Part shown: piece after piece, positions 17,417-27,238 of the stretch
Position numbering within the stretch: the first letter of the stretch is position 1
Layout: the number at the start of each line of letters is the position of its first letter
Assembly: GCF_001482305.1 (NCBI RefSeq)
Contig: NZ_LOHP01000063.1
Location: 37,620-101,619 of the forward strand
Source: Leucobacter sp. G161
GTDB lineage: Bacteria > Actinomycetota > Actinomycetes > Actinomycetales > Microbacteriaceae
Direction of reading: 5' to 3'
DNA length: 64,000 nt
Position numbers and translations under genes: made by a program
The notes under the pieces: model-generated
The model's database searches: none
The model's input: only the letters and a program-made list of their open reading frames with translations
Told to the model about the DNA's origin: nothing

Positions 17417-20400
17417 TTACTCGATGACGAGGACGAGGTCGCCTGCCTCGACACCGCGGGTGCCGTCGAACGCGAGGCGCTTGACGACGCCGGCGACGGG
17501 GCTGGTGATCGCGGCCTCCATCTTCATTGCCTCGATCGTCGCGATTGCCTGGCCCGCAGCGACCGAGTCGCCCTCGGCGACCTTCACGGTGACGGTGCCC
17601 GAGAAGGGCGCGGCGATCTGGCCGGCCGCGGTACGGTCTGCCTTCTCAGCGGTGACAGCCGTGACGGTGATCCGCTCGTCCTTCACGAACACGGGACGCA
17701 GCTGGCCGTTGACGCGCACCATCACGGTGCGCACGCCCTTCTCATCTGCGGCACCGATGGCTTCGAGGCCAACGTAGAGGCGCACGCCGCGGCTGAGGTC
17801 GATCGCGTGCTCCGCGGCGGGGTCGAGCCCGTACAGGTAGTCGCCGGTGTCGACGACCGAGAGGTCACCGAAGCGCTCGCGTGCCTCCTCGAACTGCGCG
17901 GTGGGCGCCGGGAAGAGTAGCCGGTTGAGCGTGCTGCGGCGTGACGCGCTGTCGCCGTCGAGCTTCGCCTCGTCCTCGGGCGCGACGGGCGCGACCTCGA
18001 TAGAGACCTCGCGGCCCTCGAGCACGCGTGAACGGAACGGCTCGGGCCAGCCACCCGGGATCTCGCCGAGCTCGCCCGCGAGGAAGCCCACGACCGAATC
18101 AGGTACGTCGTACTTCTCGGGGTTCGCCTCGAAGTCGGCCGGGTCGGCGTCGACTGCTGCGAGGTGCAGCGCGAGGTCACCGACGACCTTTGACGATGGG
18201 GTGACCTTCGGGATGCGGCCGAGGATGCGATCCGCCGCGGCGTACATATCCTCGATCTTCTCGAAGTTCTCGGAGAGGCCGAGCGCGATCGCCTGCTGGC
18301 GCAGGTTCGACAGCTGGCCGCCCGGGATCTCGTGCGTGTACACGCGACCCGTCGGCGCGGTGAGGCCAGACTCGAACGGCTTGTACAGGGTGCGCACGGC
18401 GTCCCAGTACGGCTCGAGCTCGTACACGGCGTCGGGGTCGATGCCGGTGTCGCGCTCGGTGTTGGCGAGCGAGGCGACGAGGCCCGAGAGCGACGGTTGG
18501 CTCGTGGTGCCCGACATCGGGGCCGAAGCCGCGTCGACCGCGTCAACGCCCGCGGCCGATGCTGCGAGGAGGGTCGCGAGCTGGCCGCCCGGGGTGTCGT
18601 GCGTGTGCAGGTGCACGGGCAGGTCGAAGCGTTCGCGCAGCGCGGTGACGAGCTTTGCTGCCGCGGCCGGGCGGAGCAGCCCAGCCATGTCCTTGATCGC
18701 GAGCACGTGCGCGCCGGCGTCAACGATGCGCTCGGCGAGCGACAGGTAATAGTCGAGCGTGAACTTGTCCTCGGCTGGCGAGAGTAGATCGCCGGTGTAG
18801 CAGAAGGCGACCTCGGCGACGGCTGAGCCGGTCTCGCGCACGGCGTCGATCGCGACGCGCATCTGGTTCACGTCGTTGAGCGCGTCGAAGATGCGGAACA
18901 CGTCGACGCCGGTATCGGCAGCCTCACGCACGAAGGCCTGGGCGACCTTCGGCGGGTACGGCGTGTAGCCGACGGTGTTCTGGCCGCGGAGCAGCATCTG
19001 AATCGGCACATTTGGCAGCGCCTCGCGCATCGCAGCGAGCCGCTCCCAGGGATCTTCGCCGAGGAACCGGAGCGCGACATCGTACGTCGCACCGCCCCAC
19101 GCCTCGACGGAGAACAGCTGCGGCGTCATGCGGGCGACGTACGGGGCAACCGCGACGAGGTCTCGGGTGCGCACGCGGGTCGCGAGCAGCGACTGGTGCG
19201 CATCGCGGAACGTGGTGTCGGTGACGGCGAGCGCAGTCTGCTCGCGCAGGGCCTTCGCGAAGCCCTCGGGTCCGAGTTCGAGCAGCTGCTGGCGGCCGGC
19301 AGCCGGCGCGGGCTCGCTGAGGTCGAGCGACGGCAGCTTCACGGCGGGCTCGATCGTCTGCGGGCGTGCGCCGTTCGGCTGGTTCACTGTGACGTTCGCG
19401 AGGTGCTGCAGCAGACGGGTCGCGCGATCCTTCGGCTTATTCAACGTGAGCAGCTCGGGCCGCTCCTCGATGAACGCCGTCGAGACGTCGCCCGCCTGGA
19501 AGTCGGAATCCTCGAGCACCGACTGCAGGAACGGGATGTTTGTTGCGACGCCGCGGATGCGGAACTCAGCGAGCGCGCGGCGTGCGCGCACGACGGCGTC
19601 CTCGAAGGTGCGGCCACGGCACGTGAGCTTCGCGAGCATCGAGTCGAAGTGCGGGCTGATGTAGGCGCCAGGGTTGATGGTGCCACCGTCGAGGCGCACG
19701 CCGCTGCCGCCGGGGGAGCGGTAGGCCGAGATCCGGCCGAGGTCGGGGCGGAAGCCGTTCGCGGGATCCTCAGTGGTGATGCGGCACTGCAGGGCGGCGC
19801 CGTGGATCTGGATCTTGTCCTGCGTCAGGCCGAGCTCTGCGAGCGTCGCGCCAGCAGCGATCCGCATCTGCGACTGCACAAGATCGACGTCTGTGATTTC
19901 CTCGGTGACAGTGTGCTCGACCTGGATGCGCGGGTTCATCTCGATGAACACGTGCTCACCCTTGCGTTCACCCTCGGTGTCGAGGAGAAACTCGACCGTG
20001 CCAGCGTTCGCGTAACCGATCGACTTCGCGAACGCGATGGCGTCGCGGGTCATTGCGTCGCGCTGCTCCTGCGTGAGATTCGGCGCTGGCGCGATCTCGA
20101 CGACCTTCTGGTGGCGGCGCTGCACCGAGCAGTCTCGCTCGAAAAGATGTACTGCCTCGCCGGTGCCGTCCGCGAGGACCTGCACCTCGATGTGGCGCGG
20201 ACGCAGCACGGCCTGCTCGATGAACATGGTTGCATCGCCAAACGCGCTCTCAGCCTCGCGCATCGCAGCCTCGAGGGCTTCACGGAGATCCTCTGCGCGC
20301 TCAACGCGACGCATGCCGCGACCGCCGCCGCCGGCGACCGCCTTCGCGAACACCGGGTAGCCGATGCCCTCGGCTCCTGCGATGAGCGCCTCGACGTCAG

Positions 20401-20815
20401 TTGAGGGCGGTGTGGATCGCAGCACCGGCACGCCAGCGGCGATCGCGTGCTCCTTCGCGGCAACCTTGTTGCCTGCCATTTCGAGCGCCTTGCGGCCCGG
20501 CCCGATGAACGTGATCCCGACGGCCTCTGCCGCTGCCGCGAGCTCGGGATTCTCGGAGAGGAAACCGTAGCCGGGGTAAATCGCGTCAGCGCCGCACTCC
20601 TGCGCGACACGCACGATCTCGGCGATATCGAGGTACGCCCGCACGGGGCCGCCCTCCTTGCCGATGAGGTACGCCTCGTCTGCCTTCAACCGGTGGAGCG
20701 AGTTGCGGTCCTCATACGGGTAAACAGCTACCGTCTTCGCGCCCAGTTCATTTGCAGCGCGAAAAGCGCGAATCGCGATCTCTCCGCGGTTTGCAACCAG
20801 AATCTTTTCGAACAT
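17417..20815 (-). CDS. pyc: Pyruvate carboxylase
   Basis: A 1132-residue single-chain biotin enzyme that makes oxaloacetate from pyruvate, CO2 and ATP. The N-terminal biotin carboxylase begins FEKILVANRGEIAIRAFRA and carries GGGGRGMR. The central carboxyltransferase has TFRDAHQSLLATRVRT and IKDMAGLLRP, and the C-terminal carrier has the biotin motif AMKMEA. Domain order and length match actinobacterial Pyc. ATG 20815 gives the conserved MFEKILVANRGE; GGGAGG upstream is slightly distant. It is a stand-alone gene. The nearby biotin transporter (57285-59213) supplies its cofactor. Confidence 0.97.
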   Translation of the reverse strand: MFEKILVANRGEIAIRAFRAANELGAKTVAVYPYEDRNSLHRLKADEAYLIGKEGGPVRAYLDIAEIVRVAQECGADAIYPGYGFLSENPELAAAAEAVGITFIGPGRKALEMAGNKVAAKEHAIAAGVPVLRSTPPSTDVEALIAGAEGIGYPVFAKAVAGGGGRGMRRVERAEDLREALEAAMREAESAFGDATMFIEQAVLRPRHIEVQVLADGTGEAVHLFERDCSVQRRHQKVVEIAPAPNLTQEQRDAMTRDAIAFAKSIGYANAGTVEFLLDTEGERKGEHVFIEMNPRIQVEHTVTEEITDVDLVQSQMRIAAGATLAELGLTQDKIQIHGAALQCRITTEDPANGFRPDLGRISAYRSPGGSGVRLDGGTINPGAYISPHFDSMLAKLTCRGRTFEDAVVRARRALAEFRIRGVATNIPFLQSVLEDSDFQAGDVSTAFIEERPELLTLNKPKDRATRLLQHLANVTVNQPNGARPQTIEPAVKLPSLDLSEPAPAAGRQQLLELGPEGFAKALREQTALAVTDTTFRDAHQSLLATRVRTRDLVAVAPYVARMTPQLFSVEAWGGATYDVALRFLGEDPWERLAAMREALPNVPIQMLLRGQNTVGYTPYPPKVAQAFVREAADTGVDVFRIFDALNDVNQMRVAIDAVRETGSAVAEVAFCYTGDLLSPAEDKFTLDYYLSLAERIVDAGAHVLAIKDMAGLLRPAAAAKLVTALRERFDLPVHLHTHDTPGGQLATLLAASAAGVDAVDAASAPMSGTTSQPSLSGLVASLANTERDTGIDPDAVYELEPYWDAVRTLYKPFESGLTAPTGRVYTHEIPGGQLSNLRQQAIALGLSENFEKIEDMYAAADRILGRIPKVTPSSKVVGDLALHLAAVDADPADFEANPEKYDVPDSVVGFLAGELGEIPGGWPEPFRSRVLEGREVSIEVAPVAPEDEAKLDGDSASRRSTLNRLLFPAPTAQFEEARERFGDLSVVDTGDYLYGLDPAAEHAIDLSRGVRLYVGLEAIGAADEKGVRTVMVRVNGQLRPVFVKDERITVTAVTAEKADRTAAGQIAAPFSGTVTVKVAEGDSVAAGQAIATIEAMKMEAAITSPVAGVVKRLAFDGTRGVEAGDLVLVIE

Positions 20816-20968
20816 CGTCTTCGAGTTCCTCCCTTGGGTGGCCGTTCAGGTCTGTGCGCTTGGTAAGCGACGGGCCAGTGTCCGCCGCAGATCGTCCTGC
20901 GGCTTCTCAGCATGAGATTCGGAGCCTAGCCGTTGTTGTGAACAAGGGGCCCCGACCCCCGACCCAGA

Positions 20969-21724
20969 CTAACGCACGTAATCGGCACCTGTGATATCTA
21001 TCGTGCTCCCTGTTGTGTGCCTAGCCCGCCCGGTGGCGAGGAACGCGATCACTTCGGCCACATCGCTCGGCGGCGTCACCTCACCGAGCGGGAGGGCATC
21101 GAGCACCGACTGCTCGAGGGCTCCGTCTGCGAGATCTGTTGCGACCCAGCCGGGTGCAACAGCATATGCAAGTACGCCCTCGTGGCCGTAGCCCCTCGCA
21201 ATCCCCTTAGTGAGTGCGAGCAGACCACCTTTCGCGGCACCGTATGCGAGGTGCTCGGCGTCATCACCCCGGTGAGAGGAGCGGCTCGCAAGGTTCACGA
21301 TGATGCCGCCCCGGCGCTTGCGGAAGTGAAGGATCGCTCGACGGCTCAGTTCCGCTGGTGCGATGAGGTTGAGCCCGAGGTTAGCCTCCCAGCCGGCATC
21401 CCACTCGCTAGCTGGCTCTAACGACGACGGGAGCCAGGCACCCGCGTTGTTGACAAGCACGTCGATATGTCCGAAAGCGCGTTCGGCCCGGCTCCAGACC
21501 TCACGGGCTCCTCCGGCGTCCTGGAGGTCGCCGGTAACGAGGGCACCGCGGTTCCCGAACAGCGAGATCAGGCTGTCGGTGTGTGCAGAGGCGGATCTAG
21601 CGTGCACAATCACCGACGCCCCGCGCTGGTGGAGGAGCTGCGCTGTCGCGCGGCCGATACCGCGGGAGCTTCCGGTGACGAGCACGGTACGTCCAGCGAG
21701 CTCAAGCTTCGTGAGCGCGGACAC
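20969..21724 (-). CDS. SDR-family oxidoreductase (second of a pair)
   Basis: A 251-residue classical short-chain dehydrogenase. The NAD(P) motif TGSSRGIGRA starts near residue 17, VNNAGAW follows, and the Ser-Tyr-Lys set appears in VNLASRSS and AYGAAKGGLL. The GTG start at 21724 overlaps the upstream SDR stop (TAGTG). It is the last gene of the leftward hydroxyproline-type cluster. The substrate is unknown; tight coupling suggests it works with the other SDR on a pathway intermediate or is a paralogue with related specificity. Confidence 0.85.
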   Translation of the reverse strand: MSALTKLELAGRTVLVTGSSRGIGRATAQLLHQRGASVIVHARSASAHTDSLISLFGNRGALVTGDLQDAGGAREVWSRAERAFGHIDVLVNNAGAWLPSSLEPASEWDAGWEANLGLNLIAPAELSRRAILHFRKRRGGIIVNLASRSSHRGDDAEHLAYGAAKGGLLALTKGIARGYGHEGVLAYAVAPGWVATDLADGALEQSVLDALPLGEVTPPSDVAEVIAFLATGRARHTTGSTIDITGADYVR

Positions 21725-22485
21725 TAGGCAACCGCCTGGGCGCCAGTGATCTCAACGCAGGCCCCGCATACAAACTCCGCCTCATCCGAGGCGAGGAAGG
21801 CGATGAGCGCCGCAACCTCGTCCGGCCTACCGATGCGCCCGAGCGGCACCATCGCATCGAGATCTGCGATCGTCTTGCCCTTTTCAGCGATGCCTCGCTC
21901 GAGCATCGGGGTGTGGATCTCACCCGGGCACACGGCGTTGACGCGCACATTGGACGGCGCATAGTCACGGGCAAGGCTCTTCGTGAAGGACACTACGGCT
22001 GCCTTCGTGACGTTGTAGGCAATGTGCCCGGGTGCCGGGGTCAGCCCCCATTGCGAGGCAGTGTTGACGATGGATCCTGTGCCCGCCGCGATCATGCCGG
22101 GCAGCACTGCTCGGCACATGTGGAACAGCGCGTCGACGTTGACCGCGAAGCTCAGCTCCCAGTCAGGCTCGCTTGTCTCGAGCAGCGCGCCGCGGCGCAT
22201 CGCTCCAGCATTGTTCACGAGGACGTCGATTGCCCCGCTTGGAGATGCGGCCTCAACCTCTGCGACGGCAGCACGGCAGGCTTCGGCCAACGTGAGATCG
22301 AACACGAGTTCCTGGGCCTCCCCGCCCGCCTCGCGAATGCCTGCCGCGACGGTTACCGCATGCTCGGCAACTGCGTCCGCCACATAGACGTGTGCCCCCT
22401 CCGAGGCGAGCCGCCGGCAGGTTTCTGAGCCGATCCCGCCGCCCCCGCCGGTGACGAGTGCAACTTTGCCTGCGAAACGCTTCAT
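21724..22485 (-). CDS. SDR-family oxidoreductase (first of a pair)
   Basis: A 253-residue classical SDR with TGGGGGIGSETCR near residues 12-24, VNNAGAM, the catalytic Ser in NTASQWG and the Tyr-Lys in AYNVTKAAVV. It has the C-terminal CVEITGAQ ending common in FabG-like enzymes. It follows the proline-racemase-like gene by 23 bp and overlaps the next SDR by one base. It probably oxidises or reduces a hydroxylated intermediate or side substrate of the cluster; no specific reaction can be assigned. Confidence 0.85.
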   Translation of the reverse strand: MKRFAGKVALVTGGGGGIGSETCRRLASEGAHVYVADAVAEHAVTVAAGIREAGGEAQELVFDLTLAEACRAAVAEVEAASPSGAIDVLVNNAGAMRRGALLETSEPDWELSFAVNVDALFHMCRAVLPGMIAAGTGSIVNTASQWGLTPAPGHIAYNVTKAAVVSFTKSLARDYAPSNVRVNAVCPGEIHTPMLERGIAEKGKTIADLDAMVPLGRIGRPDEVAALIAFLASDEAEFVCGACVEITGAQAVA

Positions 22486-22508
22486 GATGGTGTCTTTCTG
22501 CTGGGGGC

Positions 22509-23570
22509 CTAAGCGGCCCAGATGTCGCCGAGGGTATATCCCTCGCTGTACGGGTCAGACGGGTCGAGCTGCCATGTCGCGCGGCCGGTGATCCAGCCCC
22601 TACCAGTGACGGTCGGAAGCACAGCGGAGTGGCCGCCGAGGTCGACTTCGCCCACCAGGCGGCCGATGAACTCGGATCCGATGATGCTCTGGTGGGAAAA
22701 GTCCTCGTGCAGCGCGAGCTGGCCACGGGCGTGCAACGCCGCCATGCGAGAACTCGTACCGGTGCCGCACGGTGAGCGGTCGAGCACACCCGTCCAGCTC
22801 TCCTCCCGTAAGGGATCGAGCGGTGCGCTCGTGAGTACGTTCGCGTTGCGCGCCTGCTTTCCTGGCAACCTGTCTCCGTTGTGGATCAGCGCCATAGCAA
22901 TTTTGTTGATCGACGGGTTGCTTGGGTGCGCAACGCTGATCTGCTCGAGTGCGGCCATTTTAATGAGCGCTCCGGCGCGGGTGAGCTGCTTTGCGTTCTC
23001 CGGGATGAGCTCAATATTGAGCTGTGCTGCGTCGAGCTGCACGAAGAACTGACCACCAAAGACCACGTCGACACGTAGTGCTCCGAACTCCGGCACTGTG
23101 ATCGGACAATCAAGCTCTACCGCGTACGATGGCACGTTCGCGACAGTCACGGTCTCGACCTTGCCGTCGACGACGTGGGCCGTCGCTCGCACGACGCCGA
23201 CGGCTGTATCGATCACCACCTCGGTTTCCGGGCCGCGCGCTGGAACGATCCCAGTCTCTATTGCGGCGGTGACGGCACAGATCGTGTTGCTGCCCGACAT
23301 TGGAGTGAACCCGCCTTGCTCGAGCACGATGATCCCAAAGTCCGCGCCTGGGGTAACGGGGGAAACGAGGAAAACGCCGCATGTTGCCGGGTAGCCCCTT
23401 GGCTCCCGCAGCAGGAGCTTCCGCAGGCCGTCAAGCTCGCGCACGCAGTAGTCAAAGCGCTCGGCCATTGTCTCGCCGCGCACGAAGCGATCGGCGTTCG
23501 GAACAATGCGTCCAGGCTCACCCTCTGCGTGCACCTCGATAGTGTTGACCGAGAAGACTTCGCGCGTCAT
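22509..23570 (-). CDS. Proline racemase superfamily enzyme (hydroxyproline epimerase or dehydratase), Ser/Cys active site
   Basis: A 353-residue member of the proline racemase superfamily. Classical members use two cysteines. Here the first site reads FTPMSGSNT with Ser92 in place of Cys, while the second, DRSPCGTGTSS, keeps Cys268. In this superfamily loss of one cysteine is associated with trans-3-hydroxyproline dehydratases, although other Ser/Cys activities may exist. Its neighbours (FAD oxidase, DHDPS-like deaminase, semialdehyde dehydrogenase) fit a 4-hydroxyproline epimerase, while the Ldh2-type gene fits a dehydratase. ATG 23570 overlaps the upstream stop (TAATG). Family call is firm; reaction is open. 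Confidence 0.85.
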   Translation of the reverse strand: MTREVFSVNTIEVHAEGEPGRIVPNADRFVRGETMAERFDYCVRELDGLRKLLLREPRGYPATCGVFLVSPVTPGADFGIIVLEQGGFTPMSGSNTICAVTAAIETGIVPARGPETEVVIDTAVGVVRATAHVVDGKVETVTVANVPSYAVELDCPITVPEFGALRVDVVFGGQFFVQLDAAQLNIELIPENAKQLTRAGALIKMAALEQISVAHPSNPSINKIAMALIHNGDRLPGKQARNANVLTSAPLDPLREESWTGVLDRSPCGTGTSSRMAALHARGQLALHEDFSHQSIIGSEFIGRLVGEVDLGGHSAVLPTVTGRGWITGRATWQLDPSDPYSEGYTLGDIWAA

Positions 23571-24472
23571 TAGGCGAGCAGACCGAGTCGATCGAGGGAA
23601 GCGGCAATCCGTTCGCGGTCTACGTCAGCGAGCGGCAGCAGCGGTTCCCGCACCGGGCCTGCAACGTGGCCACTGAGCTCGATCGCAGCTTTGATTCCGG
23701 CGGGGTAGTTTACCGACTCGAGCACTGAACTCAACTCCCACAGCGGTGCCCAGAGCTGGCGGCCACGCTCGAGATCCTTCTCTACAGCGATCGTCTGAAA
23801 TAGCTCTGCGGCGTGAGCGGGGGCGATCGAGGCAACGCCCCATACCGAGCCCTTTGCTCCGAGGGAAATGCCGAGAAAGGTGAGGGTGTCCCAGCCATTG
23901 AATGCCGTGATGTTTTCGGTGCGGCTCGTGAGTATATCGGTGAGGGTGACGGCGTCTCCGGAGGTGTCCTTGAAATAGTTCACCCCGTCGATCGTGCCGA
24001 TCTCTGCGAGCTGAGCAGCGTCGAGATGGATGCCGGTCGCGCCGGGAACGTTGTAGTACATGATCTCTAGGCTTGTCGCCGCAGAGACGCGGCGGAGGAA
24101 TGCCATGAGCTGATCAAACGAGAGCGGGTCGTAGAACGGTGGCACCACCATGACGGCGTCCGCGCCGACTTCCTCCGCGTACGTCACGTACTCGACTGCC
24201 CCGGCAGTACTGGTGCTGCCGACGCCCGCGATGACCTTGATTCGCCCGGCGGCAGCTTCTACATTGAGGCGGATTGCGGCGCGGTACTCGGCATCACTCA
24301 GGCTGAAAAACTCACCGGTCGTGCCTGTTGGCACGACACCCGAGATCCCTCCGGCGACCATGCGGTCGATTTGATCCCGCAACGCGAGCTCGTCAATTGT
24401 GGAGCCGTCTGCGGAGAAAGGGGTGGGGATCGCGGCAAAGATCCCAGTGAGGTTGGCGTTCTTACGAGTCAT
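23570..24472 (-). CDS. DHDPS/NAL-family lyase, probable pyrroline-4-hydroxy-2-carboxylate deaminase
   Basis: A 300-residue class I aldolase-type barrel. The pyruvate-binding motif is PTGTTGEF at residues 48-55, the tyrosine region is MYYNVPG, and the Schiff-base lysine is K168 in NYFKDTSGD. True DapA is unlikely because the gene sits between a FAD amine oxidoreductase and a proline-racemase-family enzyme. In known 4-hydroxyproline pathways a member of this family deaminates the cyclic imine to alpha-ketoglutarate semialdehyde. ATG 24472 has AAGGA six bases upstream. Confidence 0.85.
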   Translation of the reverse strand: MTRKNANLTGIFAAIPTPFSADGSTIDELALRDQIDRMVAGGISGVVPTGTTGEFFSLSDAEYRAAIRLNVEAAAGRIKVIAGVGSTSTAGAVEYVTYAEEVGADAVMVVPPFYDPLSFDQLMAFLRRVSAATSLEIMYYNVPGATGIHLDAAQLAEIGTIDGVNYFKDTSGDAVTLTDILTSRTENITAFNGWDTLTFLGISLGAKGSVWGVASIAPAHAAELFQTIAVEKDLERGRQLWAPLWELSSVLESVNYPAGIKAAIELSGHVAGPVREPLLPLADVDRERIAASLDRLGLLA

Positions 24473-24496
24473 GATTGTTCCTTTTGTGCGTGGGTA

Positions 24497-25741
24497 CTAG
24501 CGACCGCCGCGAAAGCGGGCGGGGGAGAATGGGGCGAGCAGAGGAGACTCGTGCCCGTCACGGATGAGATCCGTGACGACTCGAGCCGTTGCGGGGGCGA
24601 GCGTGACTCCGAGCATGCCGTGCCCTGTCGAGACGAAGCCGTTGCTTAGCCTGGGGAGGCGACCGATGATGGCAAGCCCATCTGGGGACATTGGCCGCAT
24701 GCCTGCTCGGGGCTTGATTTCCGCCTTGGCGGGAGGCTCCCAGTCTCGGAAGTACTGCCCAGGGGCGCGGAGAATCGCGTCAACGCGAACTTGGTTGATC
24801 TTTTCGTCCAGTCCGCCAAACTCCATCGTGCCCGCGAGCCTGAAACGGTCGCTTAGCGGAGTGGTGGCGACCTTCGCATCATGAAGGTTGGTTGCCCCAC
24901 GTAGCCCGAAGGGGGCAACCTCAACGCAGTAGCCCTTCCCGGAGCGGATCGGGAGATTCGCGCCGAAGATCCGTGACAGCTCGCCGCTCCACGCACCGGC
25001 GGCAAGGAGGAAACGGTCTCCCGCGAACACCCTGTTGCCTGACGACACGCTCAAGATCCGGCCGTCGTTGATCTGCGCAGCGTCGATCGCCGCGTGCTCA
25101 ACCACGTCAACTCCGAGATCCACAAGCTTTGCCCGCATTGCCGCGGCGAACCCGCCGGGGTCGAGGTGGAGTTCCTTCGGGAAGTACAGGCCACCCTCGA
25201 CACTGTCGTTGAGCAGCGGTTCATGTTCGCGAACGGCATCACCCACGAGAGACTCCGGTGAAAGACCGTAGCGCTTCGTGAGATCGACATAGCCGAGGTG
25301 GTGGTGCATGAGCTCTTTGTCAGTGAACGCCATTAGGAGGCCCTGGTGGTGGAGCTCGTAGTTGATACCGTCGGCCCGGTAGTCATCGAAGAGATGCACC
25401 GAGTCTTCTGCAAGCGCGAGGTGCGCCGCGAACCCGGCCCGCTGCGACTTTGCATTGGATGCTCGAAACATGCCGAGCATGAACGAGATGAAGTCGGGCT
25501 TGAGTGACGGCTTGATGTAGAGCGGGCTGTCGGGCCGGGTCATCCACTTGAGCGACTGGAGCACGACACCAGGCCCTGGGACCGGGGCAGACTCGGCTGG
25601 AACGACCCAGCCGGCATTCACATCGCTCGCCCCCTGGCCGGTGTCCCGCTGATCGATTACGGTGACGGTTTCTCCCGCGCGGGCGAGGTGGTAGGCAGAC
25701 GTGAGACCGATGACTCCGCCTCCAATAACGACTGTGTGCAA
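24497..25741 (-). CDS. FAD-dependent D-amino-acid (probably D-hydroxyproline) oxidoreductase
   Basis: A 414-residue DadA/DAO-type flavoprotein. The N-terminal dinucleotide motif is VVIGGGVIGLTSAYHLA with the acidic end VIDQRD, and the late FAD segment is GHGMLGVTLAPATARVV. It oxidises the amino group of a D-amino acid or cyclic imino acid to an imine. Between a DHDPS-like deaminase and an aldehyde dehydrogenase, cis-4-hydroxy-D-proline is the likely substrate. Translation starts at TTG 25741, supported by AAGGA eight bases upstream and by the motif beginning at residue 4. Confidence 0.87.
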   Translation of the reverse strand: MHTVVIGGGVIGLTSAYHLARAGETVTVIDQRDTGQGASDVNAGWVVPAESAPVPGPGVVLQSLKWMTRPDSPLYIKPSLKPDFISFMLGMFRASNAKSQRAGFAAHLALAEDSVHLFDDYRADGINYELHHQGLLMAFTDKELMHHHLGYVDLTKRYGLSPESLVGDAVREHEPLLNDSVEGGLYFPKELHLDPGGFAAAMRAKLVDLGVDVVEHAAIDAAQINDGRILSVSSGNRVFAGDRFLLAAGAWSGELSRIFGANLPIRSGKGYCVEVAPFGLRGATNLHDAKVATTPLSDRFRLAGTMEFGGLDEKINQVRVDAILRAPGQYFRDWEPPAKAEIKPRAGMRPMSPDGLAIIGRLPRLSNGFVSTGHGMLGVTLAPATARVVTDLIRDGHESPLLAPFSPARFRGGR

Positions 25742-25759
25742 CTCGGTATCCTTCCGAAC

Positions 25760-27139
25760 CTAGTTGGCCGCTACGAAGTAGAGGCGCTTGTTGACGAACT
25801 CATCGATACCGACCGGCCCCATTTCGCGCCCAAAACCCGAGCGTTTAACACCTCCGAACGGAAGTTCTGCTGCCTCGGCCGCGATGATATTGACATGTGC
25901 CATGCCAACCTCGAGGCGTGCGGCGACCCTCGCAGCGCGGGCCTCATCCCTGGAAAACACCGATCCGCCGAGACCGAGCGCACAGTCGTTCGCGAGCTCG
26001 AGTGCCTCCTCATCGCTTGATACCCGGTATACGATCGCTACAGGACCGAAAATTTCCTCACTGTATGAGTCAGATCCTCGTGGTACCCCGGTGAGTACCG
26101 CCGGGGAGTAGTAAGCGGCGGACCCATCGCACAGTTCACCGCCAGCCTCGAGGGTCGCACCCGCGGCCACTGCGCGCGTAACCTGGGCGTGCACAGTTTC
26201 AGCCGCTGCGCGTGATGAGAGCGGTGCGTACGCACCCGGCGGGAGGTCGAGCTGGTCACCCGGGACCAGTCCCGTCGCGAGCTTTTTCAGCTCGGCGACG
26301 AACTCATCGTAGATGTCGGCCATGACGATGAGCCGCTTGTTCGAGTTGCAGACCTGGCCGCCGTTATAGACACGGAAGTTCCAAGCTTCTGCGGCAACTG
26401 CGGCCACGTCGTCAGCATCGAGCACCACCATTGGATCGATGCCTCCGAGTTCGAGGACGCATTTCTTCAGGTGGGTGCCGGCCTTGGCGGCGATGATGGC
26501 ACCCGCACGCTCGGAGCCGGTGAGTGATACCCCCTGCACACGGGGGTCGGCGATCATCGTGGCGATCTGGGCATGTGAGGCGCGAACATTCTGGTAGGCC
26601 CCAGTCGGCACACCAGCCTGCTCCATGATGTCTTGGATGAAGGCCGCTGAGCGCCCACAAATATCCGCGTGCTTGAGGAGGATCGTGTTTCCGAGCAGCA
26701 GGTTGGGCGCAGCAAATCGAGCGACCTGGTAGTAGGGGAAGTTCCACGGCATCACCCCGAGGAGCGCTCCGATTGGAAGGCGCTCGATCATCGCTGTGCC
26801 TGGGATCGTGCTTGGGATTTCGTTGGCAGTGACCAGGCTTGGTCCGTGCACCGAGTAGTACCGGATGATGTCGGTGGCAAAGTCAACCTCATCGAGAGAC
26901 TCGGGAAGAGACTTGCCCATCTCGAGCGAGATGAGTCGAGCGAGGTGGCTGCGCTGTTCTGCGAACAGGTCTGCGACCCGGCCAACAACGGCCGCTCGCT
27001 CTTGCACGCTGCGCTCACGCCAGCCGCGGTAGGTCGCATCCGCGCGCTCGAGGAAGCCCTCGATATCGGCGTCGGTTGCGGACTCAAACTCCTCGAGAAT
27101 GTCGCCCGTCGCGGGGTTTTGGACCCGGTACTTTGCCAT
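25760..27139 (-). CDS. Aldehyde dehydrogenase, likely alpha-ketoglutarate/succinate semialdehyde type
   Basis: A 459-residue NAD(P)-dependent aldehyde dehydrogenase. The catalytic Cys264 lies in GGQVCNSNKR and Glu230 in VLELGG; MPWNFPYYQ is the substrate-channel motif. It resembles SSADH-like enzymes. In hydroxyproline degradation the last step oxidises alpha-ketoglutarate semialdehyde to alpha-ketoglutarate, which fits the neighbours. ATG 27139 (MAKYRVQNPATG) has AAGGA about six bases upstream; a longer open frame to 27223 lacks support. It lies downstream of the ABC importer genes, separated by a strong hairpin. Confidence 0.88.
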   Translation of the reverse strand: MAKYRVQNPATGDILEEFESATDADIEGFLERADATYRGWRERSVQERAAVVGRVADLFAEQRSHLARLISLEMGKSLPESLDEVDFATDIIRYYSVHGPSLVTANEIPSTIPGTAMIERLPIGALLGVMPWNFPYYQVARFAAPNLLLGNTILLKHADICGRSAAFIQDIMEQAGVPTGAYQNVRASHAQIATMIADPRVQGVSLTGSERAGAIIAAKAGTHLKKCVLELGGIDPMVVLDADDVAAVAAEAWNFRVYNGGQVCNSNKRLIVMADIYDEFVAELKKLATGLVPGDQLDLPPGAYAPLSSRAAAETVHAQVTRAVAAGATLEAGGELCDGSAAYYSPAVLTGVPRGSDSYSEEIFGPVAIVYRVSSDEEALELANDCALGLGGSVFSRDEARAARVAARLEVGMAHVNIIAAEAAELPFGGVKRSGFGREMGPVGIDEFVNKRLYFVAAN

Positions 27140-27238
27140 GTTATTCCTTGCCTGTGGCGAGGCGAGCCTCGCAGCGATGTGGGTATGACTGCCCTGTGGG
27201 CACAGCTGGACTGCGCCCCACAAGGAGGCGCTGAGCCA

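Noticed and set aside
19196..20404. A 402-codon plus-strand open frame
   Set aside because: Antisense to the biotin carboxylase part of pyc; no recognisable domain.
23570..24472. Calling the DHDPS-family gene dapA
   Set aside because: It lies inside a hydroxyproline-type operon and not near lysine genes; lysA is over 9 kb away with its own context.
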